NCBI GenBank assembly: GCA_000961725.1
Contig: LADS01000052.1
Location: forward strand, 1 to 62,454
DNA from: Desulfobulbaceae bacterium BRH_c16a
Lineage (GTDB): Bacteria; Desulfobacterota; Desulfobulbia; Desulfobulbales; Desulfocapsaceae
Length of the DNA stretch: 62,454 bases
Reading direction: 5' to 3'
Shown: positions 8,718 through 19,203 of the stretch, piece by piece
How positions within the stretch are numbered: the stretch's first letter is position 1
Layout of the letters: each line of letters opens with the position of its first letter
The notes under the pieces: model-generated
What the model saw: the letters and a program-made list of their open reading frames with translations, nothing else
Told to the model about the DNA's origin: nothing
Database searches by the model: none
Program-made: the position numbers and the translations under genes

Positions 8718-9394
8718 TGGCTCTTTTTCGTGCTCGCAACATTACCCGGACCTATGGCAGCGGGGCCACCGTCGTGACCGTTTTAAAAGGTGTCTCCCTT
8801 GACGCGGAAGCCGGTGAAATGACAGCCATAATCGGCGCCTCTGGCTCCGGCAAGACAACCCTTCTGCAGATTCTTGGGACTCTCGATGAGCCCTCCGGCG
8901 GCGAAATCTTTTTCCGGGACCAGCCTCTTCTTACCAGGAGCGCTAAAGAACTCGCACATTTCAGAAACAAGTCGATCGGTTTTATTTTCCAGTTTCATCA
9001 TCTGCTGCCGGATTTTACCGCCCTGGAGAATGTAATGATCCCCGGACTCATCGCCGGGAAAACCATAAAAGAAATGACGGGACCGGCCAAACAACTGCTG
9101 GACCAGGTTGAGCTCAGCCACCGCGGACACCACAAGGTCGGTGAATTGTCGGGCGGCGAACAGCAAAGGGCGGCGCTGGCCAGGGCTCTCATCATGAAGC
9201 CGGAACTGCTGCTTGCCGATGAACCGACCGGCAATCTCGACTCCAGGGCCGGAAATCTGATTTTCGAGCTTTTACACAGCCTCTGCCGGGAACGCAAGCT
9301 CTGCACCATTATGGTTACCCACAACATCAATCTGGCGGAGAAGATGGAGCATTGTCTGACCTTAAAAGATGGTGTCCTGGAAAAAAATAGATGA
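8717..9394 (+). CDS. lolD: Lipoprotein-releasing ABC transporter ATPase LolD
   Basis: The 225-residue ATPase that drives the Lol permease. Walker A is GASGSGKTT, the signature is LSGGEQQRAALARAL, Walker B is LLLADEPTGNLDS and the switch histidine is in MVTHN. The Q-loop region reads FIFQFHHLLPDFTALEN, typical of LolD/MacB-type ATPases. ATG 8717 shares a base with the preceding stop (TAATG), which suggests translational coupling. The frame is open upstream to 8525, but that reading overlaps the permease and adds no homology. Confidence 0.96.
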   Translation: MALFRARNITRTYGSGATVVTVLKGVSLDAEAGEMTAIIGASGSGKTTLLQILGTLDEPSGGEIFFRDQPLLTRSAKELAHFRNKSIGFIFQFHHLLPDFTALENVMIPGLIAGKTIKEMTGPAKQLLDQVELSHRGHHKVGELSGGEQQRAALARALIMKPELLLADEPTGNLDSRAGNLIFELLHSLCRERKLCTIMVTHNINLAEKMEHCLTLKDGVLEKNR

Positions 9395-9452
9395 ATAGTA
9401 AGCTATCGGCAGTCAGCTGATAGCTGATAGCCACCGTAAACCGGTTCTCACT

Positions 9453-11690
9453 ATGGCCAAGAACCTTCTCCATCTGCTGTTTCACCCCACCCCCCTGAAG
9501 GCCGGGCTCTCCTCTATTCTGGCCGGCTGTCTGCTCTGGTATTCGTTCGGCTATGAAAAACCGCAGTTCTTTTCGGCCATCGACGCCAAAATAGTCGATA
9601 CCATGTTCCGGGTACGGGGAGCGCAGGATACCACCGGTTCGGTAGTCATCGTCGATATCGATGAGCGGAGTCTGAAAGAGCATGGGCAATGGCCGTGGCC
9701 GCGCAATATCGTCGCCAACCTTACGCAGAAAATTTATGAGTCCGGCGCACTTGTCGTCGGTTTCGATATTCTCTTTGCCGAAAAAGACCGGACGTCGCCC
9801 ACTGATCTGTTCATCCGCTACCGGGACCTTCTCGGAGATTGCGAAGGACTCGATCAGGCTCTGCAGAATATCAAGGACAACGGAGAACTCGACCATGACA
9901 GGTTGCTCGGTAACGCTATTGCATCCGGAACCGGCGTACTCGGGTATATGTTTTTGTTCAGGGAAGACTTCCTGAAAACCACCGGAGCTGTCCCCTTTCC
10001 CTCTCCGAATATCAGTATCGACAGTGAAGAAGCCGACTTCGCGGATCTGCAACTCATCCCTGCATACCGCTCGATAATCAATATTCCTGAAGTGGCCACG
10101 GCCTCCTCGGAAGGTTTTTTCAATGTTTTTCCCGATCAGAGCGGCACAGTCCGCAAGGTGCCGCTGTTCATGATGATGGACGACGTTCCCTATCCTTCAC
10201 TCGCTTTTGAAATGGTCCGACTGGTCAAGAAAGAGGAGGAAGTCAGGCTTCATCTCAGCAACATCGGCACAAAAAACCACCGGACCCTGATCGGGGTCTC
10301 AATGGGGGAATCTTTTACCCGTACCGACGATCTGGGTCAGTTGACCATCAATTTCCGCGGACCGTACAATACGTTCCCCTACCTCTCCGCCGCCGATGTG
10401 CTTGAAGGTGTCGGCAACGACCTGCTGCAGGGCAAATATGTCCTGATCGGTTCTTCCGCCTCGGGAATCATGGACCTGGTCGCCACTCCTTTCTCGGCAA
10501 GGACGCCGGGAGTGGAAGTGCATGCCAATATAATCGACAATCTCATCAAAAACGATGCCATGGCGTGGGAGAACTACACGGAAATAGGTCTGACCTATTC
10601 CATTATCGTCATTGCCGGTCTTCTGATTGTCGTATCTCTCGTCTACCTTGGTCCGTTTCTCGGGTTCTCGGCAGGCATCGCGATCATGTTTGCCATCGTC
10701 GCCGGCAACTATCATTTTCTTTTTCTCAAGCAGCACCTCCTCGGGATTTCCTATATCCTGACTTCTCTTCTTGTCGTTTTCATGACGGTTTCCATGTTGA
10801 ACTATTTGTTTGAGGGCAGACGTCGCCTCTTTATCAAGAGAGCCTTTTCACATTACGTCTCGCCCTCCGTCGTCAATGAGCTGATGAAAAATCCCGAACG
10901 GCTGAATCTCTCGGTCGAAAGCCGGGAAGTCACCGTTCTCTTCTGCGATATCAGAAACTTTACGACGCTCTCGGAGATCACTCCGGTGGCAGAACTCGGT
11001 CAGTTCCTCAACACCTATTTTTCCTTGATGACCGACATCATCATCAAGCATAACGGCATGGTGGACAAATATATCGGCGATGCCATCATGGCCATCTGGG
11101 GGACTCCGCTCGACGACAAAGACCATGCCGCCAATGCGGTTCGGGCAGCCCTCGAGATGATATCGACAATCGGCGGGCATCGCGAACAACTGAAGCTTGC
11201 CGGGCAGACCATAGACATCGGGATCGGCATCAACACCGGCAATGTCAGTGCCGGCAATTTCGGCAGCAGCAAACGATTCGATTATACGGTTCTGGGGGAT
11301 AACGTGAACCTTGCCTCGAGGATAGAAGGACTCACCAAGTTCTATCGCATGAAGGTTCTGATCAGCGAATTCACCCGGAACAAACTGCCTGCCGATTACT
11401 GCAGCAGGTTTATCGATTCGGTCATGGTCAAAGGTCGGAATACACCGGTCGATCTCTTCGAACCGCTTGGGGATCCGGGGACTGTGAGGGAAAAGTCTGC
11501 GGAAAGGGAGCAATACGGAAAGGCAATTGCCTCGTATAAAGCCAGGAAGTTTACCACGGCAATGGACCTTTTTGCTCGTTTGCACCAGGATAACCCGGAG
11601 ATGATTTACCGGATCTATCTTGATCGATGCAGGAACTTTGCAGAGAATCCGCCGCCACCCGACTGGCAAGGGGTACACGATCATAATTGA
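9453..11690 (+). CDS. CHASE2-domain class III adenylate cyclase
   Basis: A 745-residue membrane receptor that probably makes cAMP in answer to an envelope signal. After a first TM near residues 15-35 comes a CHASE2 sensor domain to about residue 370 (VVIVDIDERSLKEHGQWPWPR, GKYVLIGSSASGIMDLVATPF). Three TM helices follow to about 455, then a catalytic domain at about 485-680. VTVLFCDIRNFTTLSE and VDKYIGDAIMAIWGTP carry both metal-binding aspartates, and RFDYTVLGDNVNLASRIEG carries the remaining active-site residues, so it should be active. CHASE2 cyclases are often found beside FecR-domain proteins, as here. A cyclic-nucleotide-binding protein at 21385-24021 is a candidate target. Confidence 0.93.
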   Translation: MAKNLLHLLFHPTPLKAGLSSILAGCLLWYSFGYEKPQFFSAIDAKIVDTMFRVRGAQDTTGSVVIVDIDERSLKEHGQWPWPRNIVANLTQKIYESGALVVGFDILFAEKDRTSPTDLFIRYRDLLGDCEGLDQALQNIKDNGELDHDRLLGNAIASGTGVLGYMFLFREDFLKTTGAVPFPSPNISIDSEEADFADLQLIPAYRSIINIPEVATASSEGFFNVFPDQSGTVRKVPLFMMMDDVPYPSLAFEMVRLVKKEEEVRLHLSNIGTKNHRTLIGVSMGESFTRTDDLGQLTINFRGPYNTFPYLSAADVLEGVGNDLLQGKYVLIGSSASGIMDLVATPFSARTPGVEVHANIIDNLIKNDAMAWENYTEIGLTYSIIVIAGLLIVVSLVYLGPFLGFSAGIAIMFAIVAGNYHFLFLKQHLLGISYILTSLLVVFMTVSMLNYLFEGRRRLFIKRAFSHYVSPSVVNELMKNPERLNLSVESREVTVLFCDIRNFTTLSEITPVAELGQFLNTYFSLMTDIIIKHNGMVDKYIGDAIMAIWGTPLDDKDHAANAVRAALEMISTIGGHREQLKLAGQTIDIGIGINTGNVSAGNFGSSKRFDYTVLGDNVNLASRIEGLTKFYRMKVLISEFTRNKLPADYCSRFIDSVMVKGRNTPVDLFEPLGDPGTVREKSAEREQYGKAIASYKARKFTTAMDLFARLHQDNPEMIYRIYLDRCRNFAENPPPPDWQGVHDHN

Positions 11691-11716
11691 GCCGACTGAG
11701 AGCGGTCAATGAGGCG

Positions 11717-12586
11717 CTATTCGATATTGGTGCTCCCCGTCAACGCCTTGTTGCCGGTCCCGGCGGAAATGTTGGCTGAATTTTTAATTCTTGCCTGATT
11801 GATCACCGTTCCGTTCACTGCCGAATTTTCTATTCGTATGGACCCCATCTGCGCCGTATTATTGGTCCCTGTTGCCACGTTGACAGAGTTGCCGATCGTT
11901 GCCTGATTGATAATCCTGGCGTTCGGCCCTATCGTCGAACCCCCGGAAGTGAGATCGTTTTCCATTGCCGAACCACTCTCTATGGAAAAGATCTCCGAAG
12001 CATTGAAATGGCGAGGAGCGGCAGGCGCAGTTTCGGCATTGGCAACCGTCGTTCCCAGCCCCGGCTGGAGGAGGGCTACAGAGCCTTTATTGTTGGTTAC
12101 ATCGATTCCTTTACCACTCACCAGAAAAACCGAGAGCTTTTGCCCTGCCACACTTCCGGCATACGAAGAGCCTCGTATGCCGATGGAGGCCGCAGGAGTC
12201 TTGGCAACAAAGGCTGCGGGATTGGATTTGGTAATTTTGCCGCCGATTATCCGGAAAAGCCCCTCGTTGATCGTTATCTTGAATTTTCCCTGCTTGTCGT
12301 TTTTCGACCAGCTGTAATCATCGAGTCTTATCCGGCTTTTCTCGCCGAGGGTGACGATGGTGTTATCCTGAAAAACGATTTTAACCCGGCCCTTGGTCTC
12401 GGTCACGATGATATCGTCGAGAGCAACCGGATCCTTGATCTTGAGGTCTCTGATCACCCCCTGCGGATTTATCGCATAGACCTCTCCCCTTGTCGCCGAT
12501 ATATATCCTGCAGACGTCTGCTCTCCAACGGCATACGTACAATATGCCATTATGATTGCTAGAAAAAGTACACTTCTTGCAAACAT
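11717..12586 (-). CDS. FecR-domain secreted protein with C-terminal repeats
   Basis: A 289-residue exported protein: signal peptide in residues 1-22 (FARSVLFLAIIMAYCTYAVG), then a FecR beta-fold domain (RGEVYAINPQGVIRDLKIKDPVALDDIIVTE..., LGEKSRIRLDDYSWS). The C-terminal 65 residues hold two copies of a motif like INQAxIxNSxNxxxGTxNxA, separated by about 38 residues and rich in Asn, Thr and Gly, suggesting a small beta-helix or surface-exposed tail. It is convergent with the CHASE2 cyclase; FecR/CHASE2 pairs are a known association, so it may be a ligand or partner for that sensor. No enzymatic motif was seen. Confidence 0.8.
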   Translation of the reverse strand: MFARSVLFLAIIMAYCTYAVGEQTSAGYISATRGEVYAINPQGVIRDLKIKDPVALDDIIVTETKGRVKIVFQDNTIVTLGEKSRIRLDDYSWSKNDKQGKFKITINEGLFRIIGGKITKSNPAAFVAKTPAASIGIRGSSYAGSVAGQKLSVFLVSGKGIDVTNNKGSVALLQPGLGTTVANAETAPAAPRHFNASEIFSIESGSAMENDLTSGGSTIGPNARIINQATIGNSVNVATGTNNTAQMGSIRIENSAVNGTVINQARIKNSANISAGTGNKALTGSTNIE

Positions 12587-12653
12587 ATCTCACCCATTCG
12601 GAACTGTGGTTTTTCCTTATACATTTTCTTACATACCATATTCTATGGGCAAT

Positions 12654-12735
12654 GAAATTCAGTAGCAAGAAAATTGTGGTGGAAGGCAAAATCCTTAACT
12701 ATTTTTGATTTTTGCTATACACTCTGCTGAATTTC
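12654..12735. repeat. Inverted repeat in divergent promoter region
   Basis: GAAATTCAG (12654-12662) and CTGAATTTC (12727-12735) are exact complements flanking the shared upstream region of the FecR gene and the hybrid kinase. A -10-like TATACA lies at 12716. It could be a pair of operator half-sites; this is inference. Confidence 0.35.
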
Positions 12736-12801
12736 AGCTTCACATCTCCGGCTGCTTCATATCACCGGCCCTGCCGTTTCCAACGATAAGAGAATAAGAA
12801 T

Positions 12802-15609
12802 ATGATTCCTCAGGAAAATCGAATTTTCTCATCGCTGCCCTATCGAACCTTTCGTCGCTTTAGATCTATCGCGGTAATCGTTCTTGGCGGTTTAATTCTC
12901 ACCGGGACGATCTTTACCGCTATTTCGATCACCTCTCTGCTCGGCTTCATAAGCTTTCAAAAAGTTCTTTTCGATATGTCGGAGAAATCCTTTCCCCAAG
13001 ACGGCCGGGATACTCGGATTTCCATCCCGCACAACCAGCTGCTCGACCAGCCCGGTTCTCTTCAATCGGCCCCATCGGTCGGTCTGCAAACCCAAGAACT
13101 GTTGAAGAAAGTCGATCTGCAAATTAAAATTCTTTCGGTTCTCTTTATTATTTCGATGCTCCTGGCAACAATTTTTTTCTTTTACTTCAGACATATCCTG
13201 ATCGCCCGTCTTACCCGGCTCAACAAGACGGTTCTCGCCATGGTTGAAGGAGAAAACCTTGAGATAGAAGATACCGGCTGCGATGAAATCAGTGAAATTG
13301 CCGGATCGATCAACTTTTTTTCTGCCGAACTTCATAAGGCTAAAGCCATCGCCGAAAAATCGGCCATCACCAAATCGGAATTTCTGGCACACATGAGCCA
13401 TGAAATACGAACCCCGATGAATGCCATCCTCGGCTTCTCCGATTTAGCCCTTAAGACCGACAACCCTTCAGATCACCTCGACTTTCTTGGAAAAATTAAT
13501 AATGCTTCATACTCCCTTCTTGGCATCATCAATGCGATTCTTGACCTATCGAAGATCGAAGCGGGAAAACTCACCGTGGAAAACGTCGATTTCGATCTTC
13601 GCGAACTGCTGGAGAGTCTTGCCACGCTGATCAGTCTCAGATGTGAAGAATCCGGAATCGAGTTTTATTTCAACATCGCCACCAACACCCCGTACGCACT
13701 TAAAGGCGATGCCCTTCGTCTCGGGCAGGTCCTCACCAACCTGATAACCAATGCCTTCAAATTTACCGAAAAAGGGTATATCGTCCTGCACATTTCCTAT
13801 GAACATAATTGGCAAGATCCCGATGAAGAAGTAACACTTTTGTTTTCCATTCAGGATACCGGCACCGGAATCAGCAAGGAACAGGAAAAATGTCTCTTCC
13901 AGCCATTCACCCAGGCAGACACATCAATCACCAGAAAATTCGGCGGAACAGGACTGGGGCTCACTATCTGCAAGAGCCTGGTTGAAATAATGAACGGCAA
14001 AATCTGGCTGGAAAAGTCCGAGAATCCCGGCAGTATTTTCTGTTTCACCATCCCGCTGAAGTGCCGGCCGGGGAAAGACAATGATTTTTATTCGGCACCC
14101 GATGCGATTGCCGGAAAAAGGGTGATCGTGATGTCGGAGAGGCCGCAGAAAGCCAGTGAATTATCCTGGCAGCTCGCGAACTTCGGCATCGAAGTATGCC
14201 AGGCCCTGACCGTTGAAGAAATCATCTCCGCCATCGGCGAGCAGCCACCCGGCGAACCTTATGAAATAGTTATCCTTGATTGCGAAATCTATTCAAAGCG
14301 CTGGATGGAGATACCGGGAAAAATCAAAACCGCTTCACCCGCAACCATGGTGATTTTCACCGGCATGCAACGGCTCTCAAACCACTTTTCCGCCCCTAAA
14401 AAAAATGGCTGCGACTCATTTCTCGCAAAACCGATAACTCCGGCAAGACTTCTCGGGGTGATCCTCGCCGTTCTTGGCGTGGAAAGCCGGGTCCCGGTGA
14501 ATTCCACGAATGCCCGCTCGACAGTTCGGCCACTGCCGGTACTCGACCATATCCGCGGAGCAAAAATTCTTTTGGCAGAAGATAATTTAATAAATCAGCA
14601 GATTACAATCGGCTTTCTCGACTCGGCAGGATGCTCCACGACAGTGGTGCAGAACGGTGCCGAGGCTGTCGAAATTCTCGAACGAGAGCAGTGTGCGGCA
14701 CCTTTCGATCTGGTATTGATGGATATCCAGATGCCGGTCCTGGATGGCTACAGTGCTGCCGAGGCAATTAGAAAACTGCCCGCTCCGGCCTGCATTATCC
14801 CGATCATTGCCCTGACGGCTCACGCCATGCATGGAGAAAGGGAGAAATGTCTCGCTCGGGGGATGAATGACTATGTTACCAAACCCATCGATCCTGAAGT
14901 ACTTTTCACGACCCTGGGCAGATTCGTTACCTCCCGCCAAACTGCCGAAAAGGCCCGCGCGGCAGAACATCGGCAACCGGATTGGCTGCCGGAGGAACTC
15001 GCCGCCAATACTCATGGCATCGACCTGAAAGCAGGTCTCGCCCTTACGATGGGCAACCCTGCGTTATATTTAGATCTCCTGGAGACCTTCAGGCACACAT
15101 ACCGCTCCTACCCTGCCGTTATGCGGGAAGAATTCAAAAAGCTCTCCTTCGATGGCGTGCGTAATCTGACCCATACACTCAAAGGTGTCAGTGGCAACCT
15201 GGCGATGAAAACGCTCTTTTCCAGGTGTGTGCAGCTCGAATCGTCGTTGAAAAGAAGAAAACTCAATGAGTGTAATGCGCTTCTTCTTGAGATCGAGAAC
15301 GAGATTGAAAAAATCTGTAGTTTCCTCCTCCAATATCTTGACAGATACAAGAATACCGTATCGAATATACCGACAATCAAGGCCCAGGGTTGTTCCGAGT
15401 CTGAAAGCAAAAACTCTCTGCTCGGCGATCTGGCCGATTCGTTACGAAACAACAGCTCGAAGGCCATCAGACAGATCAGCCGTCTCCGGTTACACCTGGA
15501 GCAGGAAGACAGAATTGTTTTTTCACGAATTGAAAGACATATCAACGACCTGGATTTCGAAAAAGCACGTATGCTTCTGATCCAGTGGCAAGATTCGTTC
15601 CGGAAGTAG
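12802..15609 (+). CDS. Hybrid histidine kinase with receiver and Hpt domains
   Basis: A 935-residue membrane phosphorelay kinase. Two TM helices (about 20-50 and 115-130) enclose a short periplasmic segment, followed by HAMP. The HisKA box [15 protein letters not shown] places the phospho-accepting His at 200. The ATPase domain has [10 protein letters not shown] and [15 protein letters not shown] first receiver-like domain (about 433-555) lacks clear key residues and looks degenerate. The second (about 590-710) has AEDNLINQQ and phospho-acceptor Asp641 in [14 protein letters not shown]. The Hpt domain near 760-860 has His791 in [10 protein letters not shown]. The BarA-like order kinase-REC-REC-Hpt points to a relay; the downstream response regulator at 15626 is the likely partner. 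Confidence 0.93.
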   Translation: MIPQENRIFSSLPYRTFRRFRSIAVIVLGGLILTGTIFTAISITSLLGFISFQKVLFDMSEKSFPQDGRDTRISIPHNQLLDQPGSLQSAPSVGLQTQELLKKVDLQIKILSVLFIISMLLATIFFFYFRHILIARLTRLNKTVLAMVEGENLEIEDTGCDEISEIAGSINFFSAELHKAKAIAEKSAITKSEFLAHMSHEIRTPMNAILGFSDLALKTDNPSDHLDFLGKINNASYSLLGIINAILDLSKIEAGKLTVENVDFDLRELLESLATLISLRCEESGIEFYFNIATNTPYALKGDALRLGQVLTNLITNAFKFTEKGYIVLHISYEHNWQDPDEEVTLLFSIQDTGTGISKEQEKCLFQPFTQADTSITRKFGGTGLGLTICKSLVEIMNGKIWLEKSENPGSIFCFTIPLKCRPGKDNDFYSAPDAIAGKRVIVMSERPQKASELSWQLANFGIEVCQALTVEEIISAIGEQPPGEPYEIVILDCEIYSKRWMEIPGKIKTASPATMVIFTGMQRLSNHFSAPKKNGCDSFLAKPITPARLLGVILAVLGVESRVPVNSTNARSTVRPLPVLDHIRGAKILLAEDNLINQQITIGFLDSAGCSTTVVQNGAEAVEILEREQCAAPFDLVLMDIQMPVLDGYSAAEAIRKLPAPACIIPIIALTAHAMHGEREKCLARGMNDYVTKPIDPEVLFTTLGRFVTSRQTAEKARAAEHRQPDWLPEELAANTHGIDLKAGLALTMGNPALYLDLLETFRHTYRSYPAVMREEFKKLSFDGVRNLTHTLKGVSGNLAMKTLFSRCVQLESSLKRRKLNECNALLLEIENEIEKICSFLLQYLDRYKNTVSNIPTIKAQGCSESESKNSLLGDLADSLRNNSSKAIRQISRLRLHLEQEDRIVFSRIERHINDLDFEKARMLLIQWQDSFRK

Positions 15610-15625
15610 GGGCATCGACAGACTC

Positions 15626-16600
15626 ATGCAAGAACGCAGTGCTGAAAAAATTCTGATCATTGACGACAGTATCGAACATATCAAGATCCTTATCAACCTG
15701 CTGGAGGACCTCTACGATGTCTATTTTGCCAAAAGTGGCGAACAAGGGCTGGAGCTGCTGGCGGCCACCAATCCCGATCTGATCCTGCTTGATATTGTCA
15801 TGCCGGACATGGACGGTTTCGAAGTGTGCCGGAGGATCAAACAGCATGACAAATGGCAGGAAACTCCTCTCATCTTTATTTCCGCACAGGGAGAAGACAA
15901 TGATGAGACCAAGGGACTGGATCTGGGGGCCATCGATTATATCGCCAAACCGTTCAACCCGGCGATCGTCAAGGCGAGAATCAGAAATCACCTGCAGTTG
16001 CGCGCGGCGATGAGTGAATTAAAGCGTCTCTATACTCTCGCACTCGATGCCAATCCTCTCACCGGTCTACCCGGCAACAACAGCATTGCCAAACATATAG
16101 AAGAAAAGCTGCAGGCCAAGGACAGTTCAAGCGTCATCTATACCGACATTGACAATTTCAAGGCATACAACGACAAGTACGGCTTTGCCCGCGGCGATGA
16201 GATTATTCGCTTTACTGCCGGAATATTGAAGTTGACAGCTGAAAAGGCAGGATGTCCCGGAAGCTTTATCGGCCACGTTGGCGGTGACGATTTCATCATG
16301 ATTATTCCGGCCGAACATTGTCTGTTCGTAACCGAAGATATTATCCGAAACTTTGACAGGGATATCATTACGTTCTACAATCGGCAGGATACCGAGAGGC
16401 GCTGCATTCATGCGACGGACCGGCGCGGCCAGCCACAGATATTTCCTATTATGAGTATCAGTATTGCCGGCATCGATCTCGGCAGCAGGCGATATTCATC
16501 CTATCTTGAAGTAACCGATGCCTGCGCCGAAATGAAAAGGCTGGCTAAAGCCACACCCGGCAGTACGGTGTACTTCGATCAGCGCAAGGATCAGCAATAA
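15626..16600 (+). CDS. Response regulator with GGDEF domain
   Basis: A 324-residue cytoplasmic protein, 16 bases after the hybrid kinase. An N-terminal receiver (1-120) has IDDS, phospho-acceptor Asp56 in LILLDIVMPDMDGF and the conserved Lys in IAKPFNP. The C-terminal part (about 140-320) is a GGDEF fold: ALDANPLTGLPGN and SSVIYTDIDNFKAYNDKYGFARGDE are intact, and the signature reads GGDDF, a tolerated variant. It may synthesise c-di-GMP when phosphorylated, but the extended loop around HATDRRGQPQIFPIMS is unlike standard cyclases, so activity is uncertain. A functional link to the LapD receptor at the end of the window is possible. Confidence 0.88.
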   Translation: MQERSAEKILIIDDSIEHIKILINLLEDLYDVYFAKSGEQGLELLAATNPDLILLDIVMPDMDGFEVCRRIKQHDKWQETPLIFISAQGEDNDETKGLDLGAIDYIAKPFNPAIVKARIRNHLQLRAAMSELKRLYTLALDANPLTGLPGNNSIAKHIEEKLQAKDSSSVIYTDIDNFKAYNDKYGFARGDEIIRFTAGILKLTAEKAGCPGSFIGHVGGDDFIMIIPAEHCLFVTEDIIRNFDRDIITFYNRQDTERRCIHATDRRGQPQIFPIMSISIAGIDLGSRRYSSYLEVTDACAEMKRLAKATPGSTVYFDQRKDQQ

Positions 16601-16619
16601 TCACCTTCATCTCGCTCTT

Positions 16620-18689
16620 TCAGAGAATCGAGGTCTCTTCCTGCAAGGGATTGATGCGTATTTTCCCGCTGCCGAACTGCAACTGCTTTTTGACCTCGCT
16701 CCTCTTGATTGTCTCCGGTTGCAGACGAAAACGCTGAACGACAATGGCCGGGTCGATCAGTGCTTTACCCACCAGGTCCTTCACATCGTCGTCGACCGGC
16801 GAAGGAATTTTTTCATCCACCAGATTCGCCACATTTTCATTTTTTTCAACGACAGCGATATCTTTCCGAATGTCGACTCTGAGTTCGGGTTCGGCAAATG
16901 TGCCGGTAACCGTCAGCGGCATGGGAGGTCTGCGAGATTCTTTCTGCCCATGCTCCAGTTCCAATATTCTCGGCACAACCTGCAGATCCCAATGTTTCAA
17001 GGCAATATCTGCCGAACCGCTGATATCCATAGCCATGGCGGGAGATGTAAGAAGGGTTTCACGCGTGTTCAAAAGACCGTTGTTCAACGTCACAACACTT
17101 TTCAGTTCGGAGAAATCCGTCCTCGGTGACTGTTGGTCTTTTTCGGCGTCCTTTTGACCTTGCATCGGCCGGAGCAGATCGACACCCAGCAGCGCCCCGT
17201 CAAGACAGGTGAATTTCACCTCACCACTGAGAGTTTTTTGCATTGCATCCACCGTATCTCCTGAAAACTCCAAGGCTATCTCACTCTTCAAGGAGCCGCT
17301 CAGAATATCCTGAACACCGAAATCCCGGAGCATGGTCTCGACCCGGACACCTTCAGACTGCATGACAACACGCATTTTCGGTATCTCGCCTGAAAGATCG
17401 GCAGAAAGATTTGCCTGCAGTTGCCCGCCATACAACGAAATGGAGGACCGATCCATGGTGAAGAGACCGTCGTTTCCGCTCAGCTGTACATCGATATCGG
17501 TCACGCTTCCGCCATGAACCTTCAACGACTGCAGATTGAGCGCTCCATTCAGAGCTGCATTTCGCAAAAAAGTATGGATCTTCTTCTCAGAGGGTTCCTC
17601 ATCCGCTTGGCTTACTTCAATTTCTTCAACATTTTCAGGCGGCAGATATCGGTCGAGATCAAGACGATCGATTTCCAGGAATACTCCCAGATCAGGTTTT
17701 TGTATGTTTTTTGCCTGAGCGGAAAAAACCAGCCGGCTGTCGTCGAGTTGAGCAGTACCCTTTTTGATGGCAAGGGCGTCGCCGGTGCCTCTGATCTCAA
17801 CATCGAGCGCAGCGACTTCAAAAGTATTTGGGTCGGTTGTTTCAACAGGAAAAGCGATGCCAAGCCTGTCGAACAATTTCCTTGGCGAAAACGATGCCAG
17901 AGTAAGGGCAAAATCACCGGCAGGCGCCGATCGCCAATTCTCTATTTTTCCGTGTAAACGCCCCTCCAGTGTTTCAACAAGGAGAAAGTCGAAATCAATC
18001 GGTAAAGATTCATTCCCTTCTTCTTGCCAAAGCGGACCTATCTTCCCTTCGAGAGCTACCGGCTTGCCATCATAGGACGCTTTAAAATCAAGTACTGTGG
18101 GTTGATCCACCGCAACATCATTCAGCAGAACCATCAGATCGTCAACGGTATGACGGATATATCTTGTTCTGTCTATCCAGTTCAACCTGCCGTCGGTTAC
18201 GGCCAAAAAGGCAAAGGTCACACCATCCGGCAGAAAACCGATTGGGGAGTCTGATATCGGCATCAGCGGGAAATCTCCGTTCATCATTTTTCCGATGAGT
18301 TGAGAATTGACCTTTCCGGCACTGTTTCTCTCAAAATTCACCTCTAGACCGCCGACCACAAAGCGGCTGACCTGGACCTCTTTTTTCAGGAGGGGCAACA
18401 GCTTGATCCGTGCCTCGAATGAATCGATTTTCACAAAATCATCAGTCAGGAAACCCGGTGGATTGCCAAGTCGCAAATCGGAAAAGGACACGCTCAGCCA
18501 CGGGAAAAAAGAAATTGCCAGATCCGGTCCTATCGAAAACGATCGTCCTGCGACTTCACTTATCTTTTCCTCAATCTCGGGGATAAACCTCTGAACATTT
18601 ATGAGAATCGGCATCAACATGACGGTAACGATCAGAAGAAACACAAAAACAACTATGGGAAAAACACCATATTTAAATATTTTTTTCAT
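16620..18689 (-). CDS. AsmA-family envelope protein
   Basis: A 689-residue protein with one N-terminal TM (residues 8-30) and a long periplasmic beta-rich body. The start IEEKISEVAGRSFSIGPDLAISFFPWLSVSFSDLRLGNPPGF is diagnostic for AsmA, and a second AsmA block follows at about 470-620. AsmA-like proteins form periplasmic bridges thought to carry phospholipids to the outer membrane. It is convergent with the response regulator gene and probably an independent unit. Start ATG is preceded by GGGAG three to four bases upstream. mlaA, another lipid-transport component, lies a few kilobases on. Confidence 0.85.
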   Translation of the reverse strand: MKKIFKYGVFPIVVFVFLLIVTVMLMPILINVQRFIPEIEEKISEVAGRSFSIGPDLAISFFPWLSVSFSDLRLGNPPGFLTDDFVKIDSFEARIKLLPLLKKEVQVSRFVVGGLEVNFERNSAGKVNSQLIGKMMNGDFPLMPISDSPIGFLPDGVTFAFLAVTDGRLNWIDRTRYIRHTVDDLMVLLNDVAVDQPTVLDFKASYDGKPVALEGKIGPLWQEEGNESLPIDFDFLLVETLEGRLHGKIENWRSAPAGDFALTLASFSPRKLFDRLGIAFPVETTDPNTFEVAALDVEIRGTGDALAIKKGTAQLDDSRLVFSAQAKNIQKPDLGVFLEIDRLDLDRYLPPENVEEIEVSQADEEPSEKKIHTFLRNAALNGALNLQSLKVHGGSVTDIDVQLSGNDGLFTMDRSSISLYGGQLQANLSADLSGEIPKMRVVMQSEGVRVETMLRDFGVQDILSGSLKSEIALEFSGDTVDAMQKTLSGEVKFTCLDGALLGVDLLRPMQGQKDAEKDQQSPRTDFSELKSVVTLNNGLLNTRETLLTSPAMAMDISGSADIALKHWDLQVVPRILELEHGQKESRRPPMPLTVTGTFAEPELRVDIRKDIAVVEKNENVANLVDEKIPSPVDDDVKDLVGKALIDPAIVVQRFRLQPETIKRSEVKKQLQFGSGKIRINPLQEETSIL

Positions 18690-19203
18690 CCACTCCCTCT
18701 AACTCCAACATTTTAAGCATATTTCAGGATATCGGGCTCTTTCCAAGCAGAGAGTACCGCTACGGGAAAAAGGTAATCGTTCACCGGTACGCATCAAAAG
18801 ACTGCATAACCCGGATCTGTAACCGTTCATCCAGTGCTCCAGGTTCGTTCAAGCGGGCCGCCGAGCAGGTAAGCGACCATCGGGAGACTCCGATAGTTGG
18901 CTATGTGAGGTGGCCTGATCGGGCGAAAATGGGGTGCTGGTGAACGGTTACGGAAAAAGTACCGATGTATTGGTATCATATAAATGGGAGATAAATCCAG
19001 CAACAAATATCCTGAGAGAACACAAACTCGACGGAAATCTCCGATCTTGCATGGCGAGATATCTTCCCCTCGCTTTTGCGATGTGGGATTCTATTATTTT
19101 TGACAGACCGGGTTGCTGTTTTACCTTCTTCCTTAAGCAACTTGTCTCAGAATAAACGCCAAGGCAGCTATCACGTACATTACACACCCACACAGGAGGT
19201 TAT
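18690..19203. other. 514-base intergenic region containing a MITE-like repeat
   Basis: No convincing gene. It contains the inverted-repeat-bounded element at 18773-18951 and the 5' region of the ADP-ribosylglycohydrolase gene, whose ribosome-binding site is GGAGG at 19195-19199. A 73-codon ORF at 18934-19155 has no recognisable protein features. Confidence 0.6.
18773..18951. repeat. MITE-like element with 13-bp terminal inverted repeats
   Basis: Left end GTAATCGTTCACC (18773-18785) and right end GGTGAACGGTTAC (18939-18951) are inverted copies matching at 12 of 13 positions. The first 53 bases recur at 48216-48268 with about four mismatches, and the right-end motif recurs at 21231-21243. It is non-coding. 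Confidence 0.6.

Noticed and set aside
16200..16310. GGDDF in the response regulator as proof of an inactive cyclase
   Set aside because: The consensus GG(D/E)(D/E)F allows this form, so inactivity cannot be concluded from it alone.
18773..18831. Two GTAAYCGTTCA copies 47 bases apart as a CRISPR-like unit
   Set aside because: Only two short copies, unequal contexts, and they behave as ends of a dispersed element.
18934..19155. 73-codon ORF in the gap before the ADP-ribosylglycohydrolase gene
   Set aside because: Starts inside the repeat end, no ribosome-binding site, no recognisable protein character.
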